Notes: generated by a model from the sequence alone, not told the origin. 64,000 nt of DNA from Isoperla grammatica (GCA_945910005.1 OX246740.1:47104224-47168223); one strand, 5' to 3'. Counted from the first letter of the stretch, positions 37,812-49,946 are shown. Program-made: numbers and translations.

Positions 37812-37990
37812 TGTATATGTGTAGCGATAGCGTTGGGTGCGGTGAAGATTGCGTATGTGCCTAATTGCATCTGGGTGTTGTAGGGCCTATGTGCAGACCC
37901 GCTGGGCGCAAGAAAACTGCGAGCTACAATATGCTCCTAGTCCCAGCGTAACTAATCTTATACCGATCTCGAATCCTTATCTAGTGCTCC

Positions 37991-38411
37991 GTTCATGTGC
38001 GCTGATTCAACGAAAATGAACATATTCCTTGCGTTATTTCAAACATTCTTAAAGGTAGTCGTCCGCTTAGTAGAGTGCATAACTCCCTTTAGTTATTAAC
38101 ATGCCCGCTGTTAAGAATTAACAATTCGTAATTTGTTAATGTACGCTGATTCAACAAAATGAACACATTTCTCACGTTATTTCACACATTCTTAAAGGTA
38201 GTCGTCCGCTTAGTAGAGTGCACAACTCCCTTTGGTCATTTATATGCCCTCTGTTAGGAATTTACAATTCGTAATTTGTTCATGTACGCTGATGGAACGA
38301 AATGAACATATTCCTTGCGTTATTTCAAACATTCTTAAAGGTAGTTGTTCGCTTAGTAGAGTGCACAACTCTCTTTGGTCATTAATATGCCCGCTGTTAG
38401 GAATTTACAAG
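37991..38411 (+). repeat. tandem repeat, 144-bp unit, ~3 copies
   Basis: Unit landmarks TGYRCGCTGATTCAAC, CATTCTTAAAGGTAG and GCTTAGTAGAGTGCA recur with starts at 37991, 38135 and 38278/38279. The unit holds no long open frame. Confidence 0.85.
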
Positions 38412-39104
38412 TAACCAACCCAAGGTGGTAAACTATCCCCAATGGACCCGTTTCACTTAGTGTGTACGAACTAGAGAAGTAGAAAATTAAGTTGTTAGTA
38501 GTGGATTGGGCTACTTCGTAAGGATGCGACAACCTGCGTGGGGAACTTTACAAGTCACCTACATTGTGAGTGACTCCAATCGCTTGCTTTATTCAAGAAA
38601 ACCGCGAACTACTTTACTTGTACCTTTACTCACCTGAATCAAGTATACGGTAAACCTCTATGCATATTACATAATTAATTAATTAGTGTAGCTAGATGTA
38701 GACGAAAATATTTCATAACTATTTTGTACTTATTCATGTCGCAATATAGGGAAATACAAGAATGAAAATAGTCAATATTCGATTATTATTTTTAATTGTA
38801 AATTAATAAATTAGAAAAATAATTTTTCATTTCACTTCATTAGCGAATAAATTTAAACTGACATTAGCTAATAATTAGGCTCTATATTAATGAATGGTTT
38901 CCATTCTTTACGAGTTACGACAAACCATGCGATCATAGTATTATACAACCCATGCTATTGTGGTACATCAACCAGTAGTTGTCAGTACCTGACGTCTTAC
39001 TGTCTCGGTTAGGGGTATCTGCCTGCTATTAACCAGATTTTTAGCTTGGTTAAAGAACATACTTTGATGTAAGCAATAAATAAATCATATTTGGCATATC
39101 AATT
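38412..39104. other. intergenic, nothing recognised
   Basis: AT-rich sequence between the 144-bp tandem array and a SINE D copy. Confidence 0.4.
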
Positions 39105-39799
39105 TTGATTGGTTATGCTCACTCGTCGATGGTGTTCGTAACCTACAGGGTTTTGTTTAGATCAGGGGTGCCCAACATACGGCCCGCGGGCCGCATGCGG
39201 CCCGCCAAACCATTTCATCTGGCCCACACCTCCCATTTACATTCTAGTCTCACAACTAAACCCACAAAAAAAATTCAATTTGATTTGAAAGCAGATTGTT
39301 TTGAAATTTATTCAATTGGTTATGTGTAAAACTATATTCCAGACTTCGCAGCGAAAAATTATCACAATTCTTTTGTTTCTACTTCTTAGTTTTGTTCTCG
39401 TTCAAGCCTAGTTTCTTGGAAGCCGAGGGGGGGGGGTATTATGGTTTTCTGTGGCGACATCCGACTTATACTAACTGGCGAGGACTCTACTGGCACAGAT
39501 AACAAATGCTACTGGTTATACAAGTGTACCTACCCACAAATAAATTTCACCCTTTTAGTTGTGATCTTGCAAAGGCATCATGACTCGAAGCACAAAAACG
39601 AGTGTAATAAAATGAAATATTAATTCGAATTGAAAAAGTAAATCTTGTTTCGCAGCAAAGTATGTTTAAAATAAAAGTAAATGAGAATCAAGCGTCTGTC
39701 CACGCTAGTTTTCGTGTTGCACAGTGCACATTTACTAGCAGCGGGAGAGATTTGCTGACGGAGAATTTGATAAAGATATAGAATAACCAGACCATATAC

Positions 39800-39802
<3 letters not shown>

Positions 39803-39846
<44 letters not shown>
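39803..39846 (+). repeat. (TA)n microsatellite inside the hAT element
   Basis: About 22 TA units. Confidence 0.95.
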
Positions 39847-39851
<5 letters not shown>

Positions 39852-39903
39852 CTTATCATTAAAAATAAAATTTAGATTGGTTTAACCGTAAAATGTATCC
39901 TTT

Positions 39904-39905
<2 letters not shown>

Positions 39906-39942
<37 letters not shown>
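39906..39942 (+). repeat. second (TA)n microsatellite inside the hAT element
   Basis: About 18 TA units, 59 bp after the first tract. Confidence 0.95.
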
Positions 39943-39946
<4 letters not shown>

Positions 39947-40095
39947 AGTTTATGTGGCCCGCCAACATTGAATAATTATGCTATGTGGCCCACTTGTAAA
40001 TTAAGTTGGGCACCCCTGGTTTAGATCCTCACTGAAAATCAGTCCGTTACTGAGTGGGTAGACTCTAAATGTGAATTTATTTATTTTATTTATTT

Positions 40096-40848
40096 AGACA
40101 ATCTACACATCTGCTACTTTTATTAATTCATGTCTCGATCTTCAAACACAAATGATATCGATGATCGTGCATGTTAACCAATGAATGACAAGTATTTGAA
40201 CAGATAACTCGCTAGTTATAACGAACGTAAGCTGATCATAAGATATGAAGCTGAGCAAATGCTGAGTGACATGACTTGCAGATTTAAAACAAGTTGTATA
40301 TAATGCAATAACGTATACACGCGCCTATCTTGATGTACATTTTTTGTTGTTTTCAATACACGACGTCTTCATTAAGCGATATAAATATGCAAGACGATGA
40401 GCTGATGAAACAAGAGACTATAAAGACAATATTTAGAAAATACCATTTCTAAAGAAGCTCGAACTCTCATTCCTTGGATACATAATCTACTTCGCCTCAA
40501 TACGCTAATGATTACTTTGATGTGTGGTTGGGAGGCGTGCGTGGGTGATATAAACTACGTTACGGATTTGGTTGTGGTGGGGGGGGGGGGGGGGAGGCTT
40601 GGAGAGTACATGGTAAGAACAATATGTGGTTTTTGGGAAGAGTGTGGGGTTAAATTATTATTAGATAAATTGGGGATACCTTGATTTTAAGATTTTAACG
40701 ATGATGATGGTGATGGTGATATTTGAGATTTGCGTCTCATATTTGTGCCTCTAATTAATACTGGCGATCGACAAAAGAAGAATGAAACAAAATAGGAAAG
40801 ACAATGGAAAGGTTACAGTAACAACGCATGGTTTGCTGTGCAATGGTT
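40096..40848. other. intergenic, nothing recognised
   Basis: Convergent interval between the SINE D copy and the 3' end of gene 3. It contains a 16-base G run at 40579-40594. Confidence 0.45.
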
Positions 40849-40854
40849 TTTATT
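40849..40854 (-). terminator. gene 3 poly(A) signal
   Basis: Minus-strand AATAAA in the conserved context TTGACTCAAAATAAA. Confidence 0.85.
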
Positions 40855-40967
40855 TTGAGTCAAGTTATACTATACAAATCTGTACAAAATTAAAATGATT
40901 CAAAAGAATTGCAAAAAGATAAATTTTGAGTTGGAAACAGTCTGTAAATGAAATATAACAAAGTATA

Positions 40968-41027
40968 TGACAACAGCTCTGACAATATGTCCAGCTGTTG
41001 TCAGTGACATTGAGAAACTCTCCAGTT
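40968..41027 (-). promoter_or_regulatory. gene 3 3'UTR: complementary block and hairpin
   Basis: The hairpin at 40968-41003 has the same 9-bp stem as gene 2 (TGACAACAG/CTGTTGTCA) with an upper GACA/TGTC stem. The block at 41018-41027 reads AACTGGAGAG on the transcript and complements the CTCTCCAGTT of this gene's 5'UTR. Confidence 0.75.
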
Positions 41028-41111
41028 AAACTCAGTCATTTCATTTTGTGCCACTTCATGGTTGTCAGGATGAGGAAAAGAAAGAATCAGTCAAGAGGTG
41101 TTAATGTTGAC

Positions 41112-43002
41112 TTAACCGTAGTAGGCTCCAAGGTGTCCACCATATCCGTAGCCGGTGTATCCGGTGTATCCGGAGTAGGCGAGGGGAGAAGCGTAGCTGG
41201 AGTAGCCGAAGCTCTTGATGGGGGTAGAGTAGGCGAGGGGGGTGGAGTAAGCCAGGGGTGCGGCGTATCCGGTGGCCAGAAGGCCGGGGCTACGCTTGGT
41301 GATGAAGTGTCCGCTCTTGGCAGCAGCATGAGCCTGGAAGTGGGCGGCCTTAGCGGCGGCGACCTCGACGGTGTCTCCGGTGGGCAGGGGAGCTCCAGCG
41401 GCGATGGCAACGGGGTCGATCAGACGAGCCTCAGAGGCGAGGGCGACGGGAGCGGCGACGGCGTATCCGTATCCTTGGGCGAAGGGGGCAACGGAGCGAG
41501 CGATGGGTGCGGCGTATCCAGAGTAGGCAAGAGCTGGGGAGTAGGCAGAGTATGCGATTCCCTTGGCGGCAGCGTGGGCCTGGAAGTGGACGGCCTTAGC
41601 GGCGGCGACCTCAACGGTGTCTCCGGTGGGCAGGGGAGCTCCAGCGGCGATGGCAACGGGGTCGACAAGACGAGCCTGGGTGGCGAGGGGAGCGGCGTAG
41701 GCAGAGTAAGCGATGGGCTTAGCGGCGTATCCGTATCCGGAGTAGGCAATAGCGGGGTTGCCGTATCCAGCGTACCCTAGGGCACCACCGTAGTAACTAG
41801 CAACGTTGCCGTTGTAGAACTCTCCCTTGTAGGAACCATCATCGTACGCGCCGTAGACGACGGCGTTGTTCAGGTATCCAGCGGAGGCAACAGCCAACAG
41901 GCAGGCGAATGCGATCTGAAACAAAATGGGAACGGTAATTAGTTTCGTAATCGTTATCCTGTTGCTTGATTATGATACAAAAATAGAAACCATTCTTTAT
42001 TGTTACACGTTTGATAGTATTCTTTCAATAAATAGACGAACCGTGAATGTGAACAAATGACTGGTTAAGTTTGTCTGAAATCCTTTCTTCTAATCCCTTG
42101 TAAATTGGCTAGGGAGAGAAAGAGATGTGACTAAATATATGGATGTGACTATTGTTGATCACAATTTGGCCTTCCAGTCAATGTTTAAAAATGGATGCTT
42201 GGAACACAGTCTTATTTGCTAAGACACCAATTAAAATATATTTGGCGTTAAATGCGATACTGCCATTCTAAGTACAAATAAGTATCATGTTTCGCTGTAA
42301 ACTGAATATTATGTTTTATGAAATAATAATTTGTGTATCCTGTACTGTTGAATATAATTTGTCACCATGTGAAACGTAAATACAAATTTATTTTGTCTGA
42401 CAAATTATACTTTAAATTTTTGAATTTCAATACAGTACCTAGCTGTCTGTAGACTCTAGATGGTGCATTGGCACTGCAATCGTGATTAGAAACCGAAGGA
42501 CGCCATTAGACTGGCAAGAATACAGGTCTGTGTGAGAGTGAGTGAAATAGGGACTACGGGAGTCGTGTGTCGTAGTATTATCATACGATGCTAGACAATT
42601 CGAACCGTGATTAATAACTGAATTGTATCAAAACTGCCTTCTTTGACAATATAATGGTAGCACTACTGTGGGGACGTAACGCCATGGTAGGAACATAATA
42701 CTGGATTATCTACGGCAAGAAGATTAATGTACTAGAAGTATGTATATTGTTAAAACATTGCGAATCGTCCTACTCCCCCTCTCCTCTCCCCCCGTCAAAA
42801 ATTCAACAATATCTTTATCAATGCAATGTAATTTTTGATAACGACACGATAACTTTCACAATTCTATTAAATGATTTTCTTGAGAGTGAACCAAAAAAAT
42901 TAAGTTCATTGTGTATATTTTGTACAGTAAAGATACATTTCCAAAACAAAAATGTGAAATAAAAGAAATATAATAAAGACTTCAACTCACCATACACTTC
43001 AT
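41112..43002 (-). CDS. gene 3: cuticle-protein-like, RR-less, two-module, 271 aa
   Basis: Minus strand: exon 1 is 42991-43002 (M-K-C-M), intron 41916-42990 (GTGAGT..TTTCAG, phase 0), exon 2 41112-41915. The signal peptide is residues 1-16. The YGAYDDGSYKGEFYNG motif follows, then NVASYYGGALGYAGYG, a segment found otherwise only in gene 5. Module A is at ~83-122 (begins TQARLVDP) and module B at ~165-204 (EARLIDP..AAHFQAHAAAK). Module B lacks the HVEAKTGHLLAK stretch of the other RR-less paralogues. Lys211-Arg-Ser-Pro begins the Tyr/Gly tail, which reads STPIKSFGYSSY where the others have SAPVQSYGYSSY. The gene is divergent from gene 4 and convergent with gene 2. A secreted cuticle structural role is inferred from the family; no RR domain is seen. 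Confidence 0.92.
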
Positions 43003-43161
43003 GGCTAGACGGTTCTTCGAGCTTAAACTGGAGAGAATGTACCTTCTACCCCGACAGTCCCTCATTTTATACTTTTGAAAATCTTGGAACTATTTTCTGG
43101 GAGTGACCGCTTCTGTGTGTCACCCTATGCATAGAATTCGAATAGACTGATCGCCCTTGAA
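43003..43161 (-). promoter_or_regulatory. gene 3 promoter and 5'UTR
   Basis: Reading the minus strand: TTCAAGGGCGA (43151-43161), GGGTGAC, CTCCCAGAAAATAGTTCC (43086-43103), TATAAAA (43065-43071), ACATTC near 43035-43040 and CTCTCCAGTT (43026-43035). A CCGGCCGGC palindrome lies just upstream, near 43167. Same module and order as gene 2. Confidence 0.75.
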
Positions 43162-43175
43162 AAGTGCCGGCCGGC

Positions 43176-46100
43176 TAGGGTTTGGCCGCCGTGCAAGAAT
43201 ATAACTCCGCTGTGTGCCTAACAATGTGCCAGTATTTTAATCGAACTGGTATATCGTCTAACGGCTGTCTTCCAAAATTGGATATGTTTCGAAGTCGTTT
43301 GAATCGCAAGCTCCCACTCATTGCTAAGTGGGTTTGGCGTTATCGTTTGCGCACTTTTTATAATCTCAGTCATACATTTAGTAAAAACGTATACTCATCA
43401 GTGACGGATACGTATCAGCCACGATACCAGAAATCCGATGTATTATAATTAAATAATGCTTTATTCGTAATATCTTGTAAAACTTAACGTAGTAGATTGT
43501 TCCGTGCAACTATTTCGTAGTCAGTAATCACGGGTAATTTGTTTGAAGCAGTTTAGTTTACGAAAATGTTCCTACTTGCTTAAATTGTTCGAAGTCCATT
43601 ATTTTATATTTATATTTATTTTTATTTTATTTATTTATATATTTATTTGTGTATATTTATTTATATTATATTAACTGTTTATTGTAGAAACAAGATTTCA
43701 TCTATTTATTGCAGTTATTGCGTTCCTTGTTAAAGCGATGTTAATAAACCTTCCCCCAGAAAATGCTGTAATCTTTTGCTGCGTCGAATATATGATTAAC
43801 GGTGGAGCCTAACATTTCTTTTATCTGCTAACCTGTTTTTTTGTCTCATATTGTGAAAACAAAAATATCTTTTGCAGAAAATAATGTATGAAATTAAAAG
43901 CTTTCATATGAGTGAAGGCAACTTTTAAAAAATGCATATTTTTTGTATGGGTTTGCCACCTCGAATATCATTTTTTTATCAAATGCTAAATTGGTTTGAT
44001 TGTTTTTTGGATATCAGAGAAAACTGGTAACTTTGTTTTATTTTATGGTTAAAAAGAAACTAGATGCTTTGGTTTGAGGAAATTGGAATCTTCTCGTAAA
44101 GGACACAACATTAATTAAATTATAAAACTAAATCATTCATTACTCGTACCTTATAGTAGAATTAACTCATTTTAAATATTTACATACTTGTACATGCATG
44201 TCATCTACGTATGAGTGTAACTACATTTTGTGAAAAACCTGTTAATATATACATTTTTGAACAGGTTCTTTGTAACATTTTGTCTAAAATATTTGACAAT
44301 AGTGACTTATTTGTATAATTAAAAAATGTATGTTCTATTTAAAAAAAATTATTTATATCTGTACGTAGATAAGACATTCTTTTACAAGTAGGTAAATATT
44401 TATAACTATCCTAGTATTAGTTTAAGAGTAATTAATGGCCTATTCATTTGTTGGAAACTACTGCATCAAACACTTGCCACGGGATCACTAAGTGACAAGA
44501 ATTTAACATCGAGATTGATCAAGTAGTTTTTATGACTTGTCGTGACCCTGTGTGCCCACGTTAACTATCTTATGACGTCATGTCTGGGCAGCCGGCCGGC
44601 GGATACCGGCCGATACACGTGCTTGCTCGGTCTAAGCCAGGTTACGAACGAAGCCGTAAGGTTTTATGACACGTTGAGCAAGGATAGTTTGCCGGTGTAA
44701 GAAAAAATATACATCGAAAGATTGAGATTAGATTTGTCACCCGATGAAATATGTGCTGCTGAGTGCTGTGCTACGTTTAGCAAGTGGTCAAAGATGTGCA
44801 TAACAGGTCTAAAACAGAGCTGGGAAAATACCTGTTAACTTTTATTTATACATAAAATACCAAATATACTCAAATAGATTTTTTTGATACAAAATACAAT
44901 TTTAAAAAACATTTTCGATAAAAAATACATTTTTTTAAATACTGAAAATAAAATGCACGTAGCTACAAAATTTTAATATCAACTTATTATTTTAAAAAAT
45001 CTGGATTTGGTTCAAGATTGCCTGTGAATCGTGTGATACTGCTGGATTATCAAGGATTGATGTAAACACTAAACAGTCAATATTGCAGCTATACATATTT
45101 CCTACTGAATGCCACATCTCTGCTATATCCTATTGAGTTTGCAGAAAGAACTACCAGAAGGGACATTTGTACATATTTAAGCTGTTTAGAGGGGAATAGA
45201 CATTTTTTCTATTGTATTGTTACGCTTCGTTTTTATCCCTTTCGTTTTTCCTCATTTCTTTTGATTTTGAGTTTTCATTGTTTTATTATTTGATTTAGCT
45301 CTTGTATTGTTCACTTATTTTGACTTTCAAATTGTTCTTTATTCTTATATTATTTATGGATGTTCCATAATCAGCAACTTTCATTTCGTAATGGAATTGT
45401 GTACGTATGTTTACGGTACAAAATAGTTTTGTCCGCACGGTTTTTTTTTCTTACCATTTAATTCTTTAGCAGTTCTGTAGCCTTCTTCTGGAATAATATT
45501 AGGTCAACATTTCTATTAACCCCTTTTTTGTATCAAGATTGCACAATATTCAACCTTGTGCGACATTAAGTACTTTTAACCTTCAGACAAGACCAGACAA
45601 AACTTGAACAATTAAAACTAGATTTGTCAAGATTAATTGATAACCCCACGGTATTATAGACCTGATTTTACTTTTCCAAATGGAGATATTGCAGGTCATG
45701 ATTTAATGTTACATAGGTAGGCAACAGTTGGACGAATACTGCAAATATGTACAGCTCCAAATACAACTAAACAACAACAACAACCACAATAACAACAATC
45801 TTGGTCATGCTCAGTAACGTACATTAGTGAAGTGTCTCAATGTGACAAATGATGTCTTTATTAGAAACGTTGAAAAAACATTAAAACAGGAGAATTTTGG
45901 TATGTTCCGTAAATTTGGATAATTTCTAGTTTCACTTGCATTTGAATGGCAAAAATATGAAAACACGTTTAATATTTAGAAACAAGGCTATTTTTTTTTA
46001 TACTTTTGGGAAAATATATTTTGGTTTCGTAAACATTCGAACATTTTCAAAAAAATCTCTCAAAATTATGATGAACTTATTTTCAAAAATAATCTTTAAA

Positions 46101-46300
46101 TCTTATAAAGAAAATCACAGAATTTATTTCGGACGATTTAAGGATACCAATTATCTGCTAAAAAAAAAAAAAAAAAAAACACGTTTAAGTTTCGTGAAAA
46201 GCGCTGATTGTTTAATTTATATTTCCTACAGTTATGCTATAGTTGCATTCATCTAATACATCATTTTCAAATCATCTAGAAATCGTACATACATCTTTAA
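43176..46300. other. divergent intergenic region of genes 3 and 4; no gene seen
   Basis: No exon recognised. The left 100 bp are similar to the upstream region of gene 5 (GGTAYRTYRTCTAACRGCTG). The part near 44540-44680 is similar to 57335-57490 upstream of gene 6. The rest is AT-rich; the 88-codon plus frame near 43.2-43.4 kb shows no domain. Confidence 0.5.
44540..44685 (+). other. distal block shared with the gene 6 upstream region
   Basis: CGTGACCCTGTGTGCCCACG, CATGTCTG, CCGGCGG, CGAACG and TTTTATGACA follow the same order as CGTGACCCTGTCTGCACC.. at 57335-57490. Possibly a regulatory block or simply a remnant of duplication. Confidence 0.45.
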
Positions 46301-46302
46301 GT

Positions 46303-46416
46303 ACAACAATGCACAACAATAAAAATATAAACTCAATGTTGATGATGATGGTGTATGCATCAATGCACCTTAACATAACATTTGAAAACTAGTGTTTAAT
46401 TGTTGTGCATTGTTGT
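46303..46416. mobile_element. tiny inverted-repeat element, 18-bp perfect arms
   Basis: ACAACAATGCACAACAAT at 46303-46320 is exactly complemented at 46399-46416, giving 114 bp in total. It is absent from the homologous gene 6 upstream region. Confidence 0.6.
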
Positions 46417-46518
46417 CATTGAAGATTAAGATACCGTGATAACTCAATTCTAAGGGTCCCAGATCATTTTGAAAATAGTCTCTATAGCGTCTCCGTCTCA
46501 ACTAACAATATCATGTCC

Positions 46519-46672
46519 CCCAAGTCTTGAAAAAACCGTATCATTAATGTTTTAAACGTTTTGGGTGATCACGTGATCTCAAAATGTCTTCATGCAATAT
46601 AGCTGGCCTCGATCATGATTGTTACCGCCCACAATGTCAATATTTTTTTGACGTTTTATTTCAAGACTTGGG
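46519..46672. mobile_element. small inverted-repeat element, 14-bp arms
   Basis: CCCAAGTCTTGAAA (46519-46532) and TTTCAAGACTTGGG (46659-46672). It lies about 0.3 kb upstream of the gene 4 TATA box. Confidence 0.6.
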
Positions 46673-46876
46673 TCCCTGCCATGTCATGTAGATAAAGTAA
46701 TGTTTAAAAAAATGTACTGACAAATGATTATGCTTGAATATTTGGCACTCGTGAGGTAGTAAATTGATGTGGAGGTTGGGGACCGGAAGTCTCAAACAAC
46801 AGCTACTCTTGTGGAGTGTAACATTGTCTTGCGCGCATAGCAAAGTGATCCAGATTCGATGGCCAAACTCTAGGTG

Positions 46877-47040
46877 TCCAAGGACGAAATATCTTTGTCG
46901 CCCGAACATCATGGAAGGAAGAGAACTACTAACAGGAAACTCCCATAAAATAGTTCCGAGTTTCTTATTTGTATAAAACACTGAACATTGTTGGAAGAAG
47001 GTACATTCTCTCCAGTGCAAGCTCGAAGAACAGTCTAGCT
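46877..47040 (+). promoter_or_regulatory. gene 4 promoter and 5'UTR
   Basis: TCCAAGGACGA (46877-46887), CTCCCATAAAATAGTTCC (46940-46957), TATAAAA (46972-46978), ACATTC (47003-47008), CTCTCCAGT (47008-47016). From TATA to the first exon it is nearly identical to gene 6, which points to a recent common origin. Confidence 0.75.
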
Positions 47041-49803
47041 ATGAAGTGTATGGTGAGTAACAACATATATTATTATCAACTATAATATGATTGTGTCCTT
47101 TTTTTGAACTTATATCAAATTAAGGGTTTTGAATAATTAATTAATCACAAAGGCATAACTGTTATATTTCAATATAACATGATATAATATTTCAGTTTCC
47201 TCTGTTATGTTATAAATAATTTTTACTTTATGTATGAATTATAACTTTTTCTTATTTATTGCCCTCCCTTGTAAATCAGGTTTCTTACTGAAAAGGATAT
47301 ACCTTAAATAAATTAAAGATAATGGTTATTACATACTCACAGTGAAAATATAATATAAAGTAAATAATAATTATATTTAACATTTTCAAAGTTAGTAAAT
47401 ATGTTTGTTTGGTAAATTTAGGATATTGGGAAATTTCAATAAATAGAAAATAATTTGTATTGAGGGATCTAATTGTTGCATACGCGATTCAGTACGCTTA
47501 TAAAATATTTGAAATAGTAATTAAGAATAATAATAATAATATAAAATAGTAAAATTTAGTATTCTGGTTAACCGCTATGAAGGAAAATAATTATTACAGA
47601 CGTATGAACAATAATTATTACATTGTATCCATAAAAACGAGAAAGTATTTTTCCTGAACTCATTTTCGATCTTGATATATTATACATTTTTGTTTCTTTG
47701 CGATTTTTGAAAATATATTTTTTAAATTTGGACGATCAGAAACTATTCCAAGTTTTAAAATTGGCTGTCATCGCCATTCCATGAGCAAAAGTTGCCCAAG
47801 TACAAATCATTGCCAGTCTGTTACCAAAGACGATTTCAATGTGGCTTGTCAAAGGGAACGATACAATTTACACAAGTGGTAAGATATTTATTATTTTTGG
47901 CGATGCTGATTCTAACTGTTTGGTTATCTCCTGTAATGTTAAACTATTGTCGCATCTCGCATGTAAAGGTGGGTCAAAATATCAAAATAAGCAATGGATT
48001 TTAATTAGAAGTACGGCTCATCTATTGATATATATATATATTATTATCGTGTTGACTCAAAAACTATCACCTCGCCAAAAATTTCCAATAATCGAACATT
48101 GGAACTCAATGCTCCACGTTTTCTCCGTAGTACAAGTTAAAGGTACTACAAAGTTATAAAGTGCGCTGCAATATATTCGTCTGAACCAATGTCGACGTTT
48201 TAAAATGTAATTAAATTTATTTTCTAAATATATAAATAATAAAATATATATCCACAAAACATAGTCGCGGTGTCACTAAACCAAAATATACTTATAACAT
48301 TAATTGATGTGTTCAAGCATATTTGTCTGTCATATTAAAACTCTCAATCAACGGGATTTAAAGTAACAAAGAAATCACTTTGAATTTGTAAGATTTCAAA
48401 CATAACCTCTAAATAGGAAATTATGGAGTTAGTGGAATTCAAATGCCATTGGGATTGGTAAACTTATTTTCACTACTGTCTTGTTTCAGATCGCATTCTC
48501 CTGCCTTCTGGCTGTGGCCTCCGCCGGCTACCTGAACAGCGCCGTCGCCTACGGTGCGTACGATGATGGTTCCTACAAGGGAGAGTTCTACAACGGAGCT
48601 CTTGGTGGTGTCTACGCTGGCGCCCTAGGGTACTCCACCCTGGGCTCCAAGGCAATTGGCTATGGTGCGTACGACGATGGTTCCTACAAGGGAGAGTTCT
48701 ACAATGGAGCTCTTGGTGGTGTCTACGCTGGCGCCCTAGGATACTCCACCTTGGGATCCAAGGCTGTTGCCTACAACGCCCCCATTGTCTCCGCCGCACA
48801 CCCCGTTCGCGTTGCCCAGACCTATGCTGCACCCATTGTCCAGTCATATGCTCAAGGATACAACTACGCTACTCCCATCACCGTTGCACGTAGTGGCTCC
48901 CAGGCCGTTGCCTACAACGCACCCCTTGTTTCCGCTCCTCACCCAGTTCGCGTCGCCCAGACCTATGCCGCACCCCTAGTCCAGGCCTACGCCCAGGGAT
49001 ACAAGTACGCTGCTCCCATCGCTGTCGCACGTACTGGCTCCCAGGCTGTTGCCTACAACGCACCCCTTGTCTCCGCACCCCACCCAGTTCGCGTCGCCCA
49101 GACCTACGCTGCACCCCTCGTCCAGACCTACGCCCAGGGATACTCTCCCATCGCCTACTCTGGATACGCTTCTGCCCCCATCGCCTACGGATACGCCAAC
49201 GCTGCTCCCCTCGCTCTCGCCTCTGAGGCTCGTCTTGTCGACCCCGTTGCCATCGCCGCTGGAGCTCCCCTGCCCACCGGAGACACCGTGGAGGTTGCCG
49301 CCGCTAAGGCTTCCCACTTCCAGGCCCATGCCGCCGCTAAGGGAATCGCATACTCTGCCTACTCCCCAGCTCTTGCTTACTCTGGATACGCCGCCCCCAT
49401 CGCTCGCTCCGTTGCCTCCTTCGCCAACGGATACGGATACGCTGTCGCCGCTCCCGTCGCCCTCGCCTCTGAGGCTCGTCTGATCGACCCCGTTGCCATC
49501 GCCGCTGGAGCTCCCCTGCCCACCGGAGACACCGTCGAGGTCGCCGCCGCTAAGGCTTTCCACCACCAGGCTCATGTTGAGGCCAAGACCGGTCACCTTC
49601 TGGCCAAGAGCGGACACTTCATCACCAAGCGTAGCCCCGGCTACCTCGCCACCGGATACGCCGCACCCCTGGCCTACTCCACCCCCCTGGCCTACTCTGC
49701 CCCCGTCCAGAGCTACGGATACTCCAGCTACGCTTCTCCCCTCGCCTACTCCGGATACACCGGATATGGATATGGAGGACAGTTGGGAGCCTACTACGGT
49801 TAA
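47041..49803 (+). CDS. gene 4: cuticle-protein-like, RR-less, repeat-expanded, 441 aa
   Basis: Exon 1 is 47041-47052 (M-K-C-M), then a GTGAGT..TTTCAG phase-0 intron of 1437 bp, then exon 2 48490-49803. The longest member. After the signal peptide (1-16) the YDDGSYKGEFYNGALGG unit of 37 residues is duplicated in tandem (starts ~26 and ~63). Three tandem 47-residue units follow at ~96-142, ~143-189 and ~190-236; each starts AVAYNAP and continues through HPVRVAQTYAAP to a QGY spacer. Module A is at ~249-288, module B at ~331-370, and Lys384-Arg-Ser-Pro precedes the Tyr/Gly tail. The nucleotide periods are exact (111 and 141 bp), so expansion by unequal crossing-over or slippage is likely. No RR domain. 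Family membership makes a secreted cuticle structural role the best inference. Confidence 0.92.
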
Positions 49804-49887
49804 ATCCACCACCACATCGTAAGACTGATTCCATCTTCACATTCCTGTTTCTCATGAAGGGACTTCTAAATATAATGACTGAGCTAA

Positions 49888-49946
49888 ACTGGAGAGTTTC
49901 TAATGTCACCTGAAAACAGTTGGACTTTTTGTCAGAGCTGTTTTCA
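49888..49946 (+). promoter_or_regulatory. gene 4 3'UTR: complementary block and covaried hairpin
   Basis: ACTGGAGAG (49888-49896) complements the gene's CTCTCCAGT over 9 nt. The hairpin at 49911-49946 has stem TGAAAACAG/CTGTTTTCA. Against genes 2, 3 and 5, C to A on the left arm is matched by G to T on the right, so pairing is kept. The upper stem is shortened to GAC/GTC. Confidence 0.78.

Larger units (their letters stand above)
39163..40018. mobile_element. hAT-type non-autonomous transposon with 8-bp target duplication
   Basis: Perfect 14-bp inverted ends CAGGGGTGCCCAAC (39163-39176 and complement at 40005-40018), flanked by GTTTAGAT on both sides (39155-39162, 40019-40026). Eight-base duplications and CAGGGGTG-like ends are hallmarks of hAT elements. 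The subterminal GGCCCGCGGGCCGCATGCGG palindromic block is typical of such elements. The 856-bp interior has no transposase and holds two (TA)n tracts. Confidence 0.9.
39105..40095 (+). repeat. SINE family D copy split by a hAT element
   Basis: The left half is 39105-39162 (GCTCACTCGTCGATGGTGTT..) and the right half 40027-40095 (CCTCACTGAAAATCAGTCC..ACTGAGTGGGTAGACTC). They join up when the hAT element and one target duplication are removed, as the intact copy at 35.1 kb shows. Confidence 0.75.

Noticed and set aside
43182..43448. 88-codon frame upstream of gene 3
   Set aside because: Lies in promoter-flanking DNA that is partly similar to non-coding DNA upstream of gene 5; no domain.
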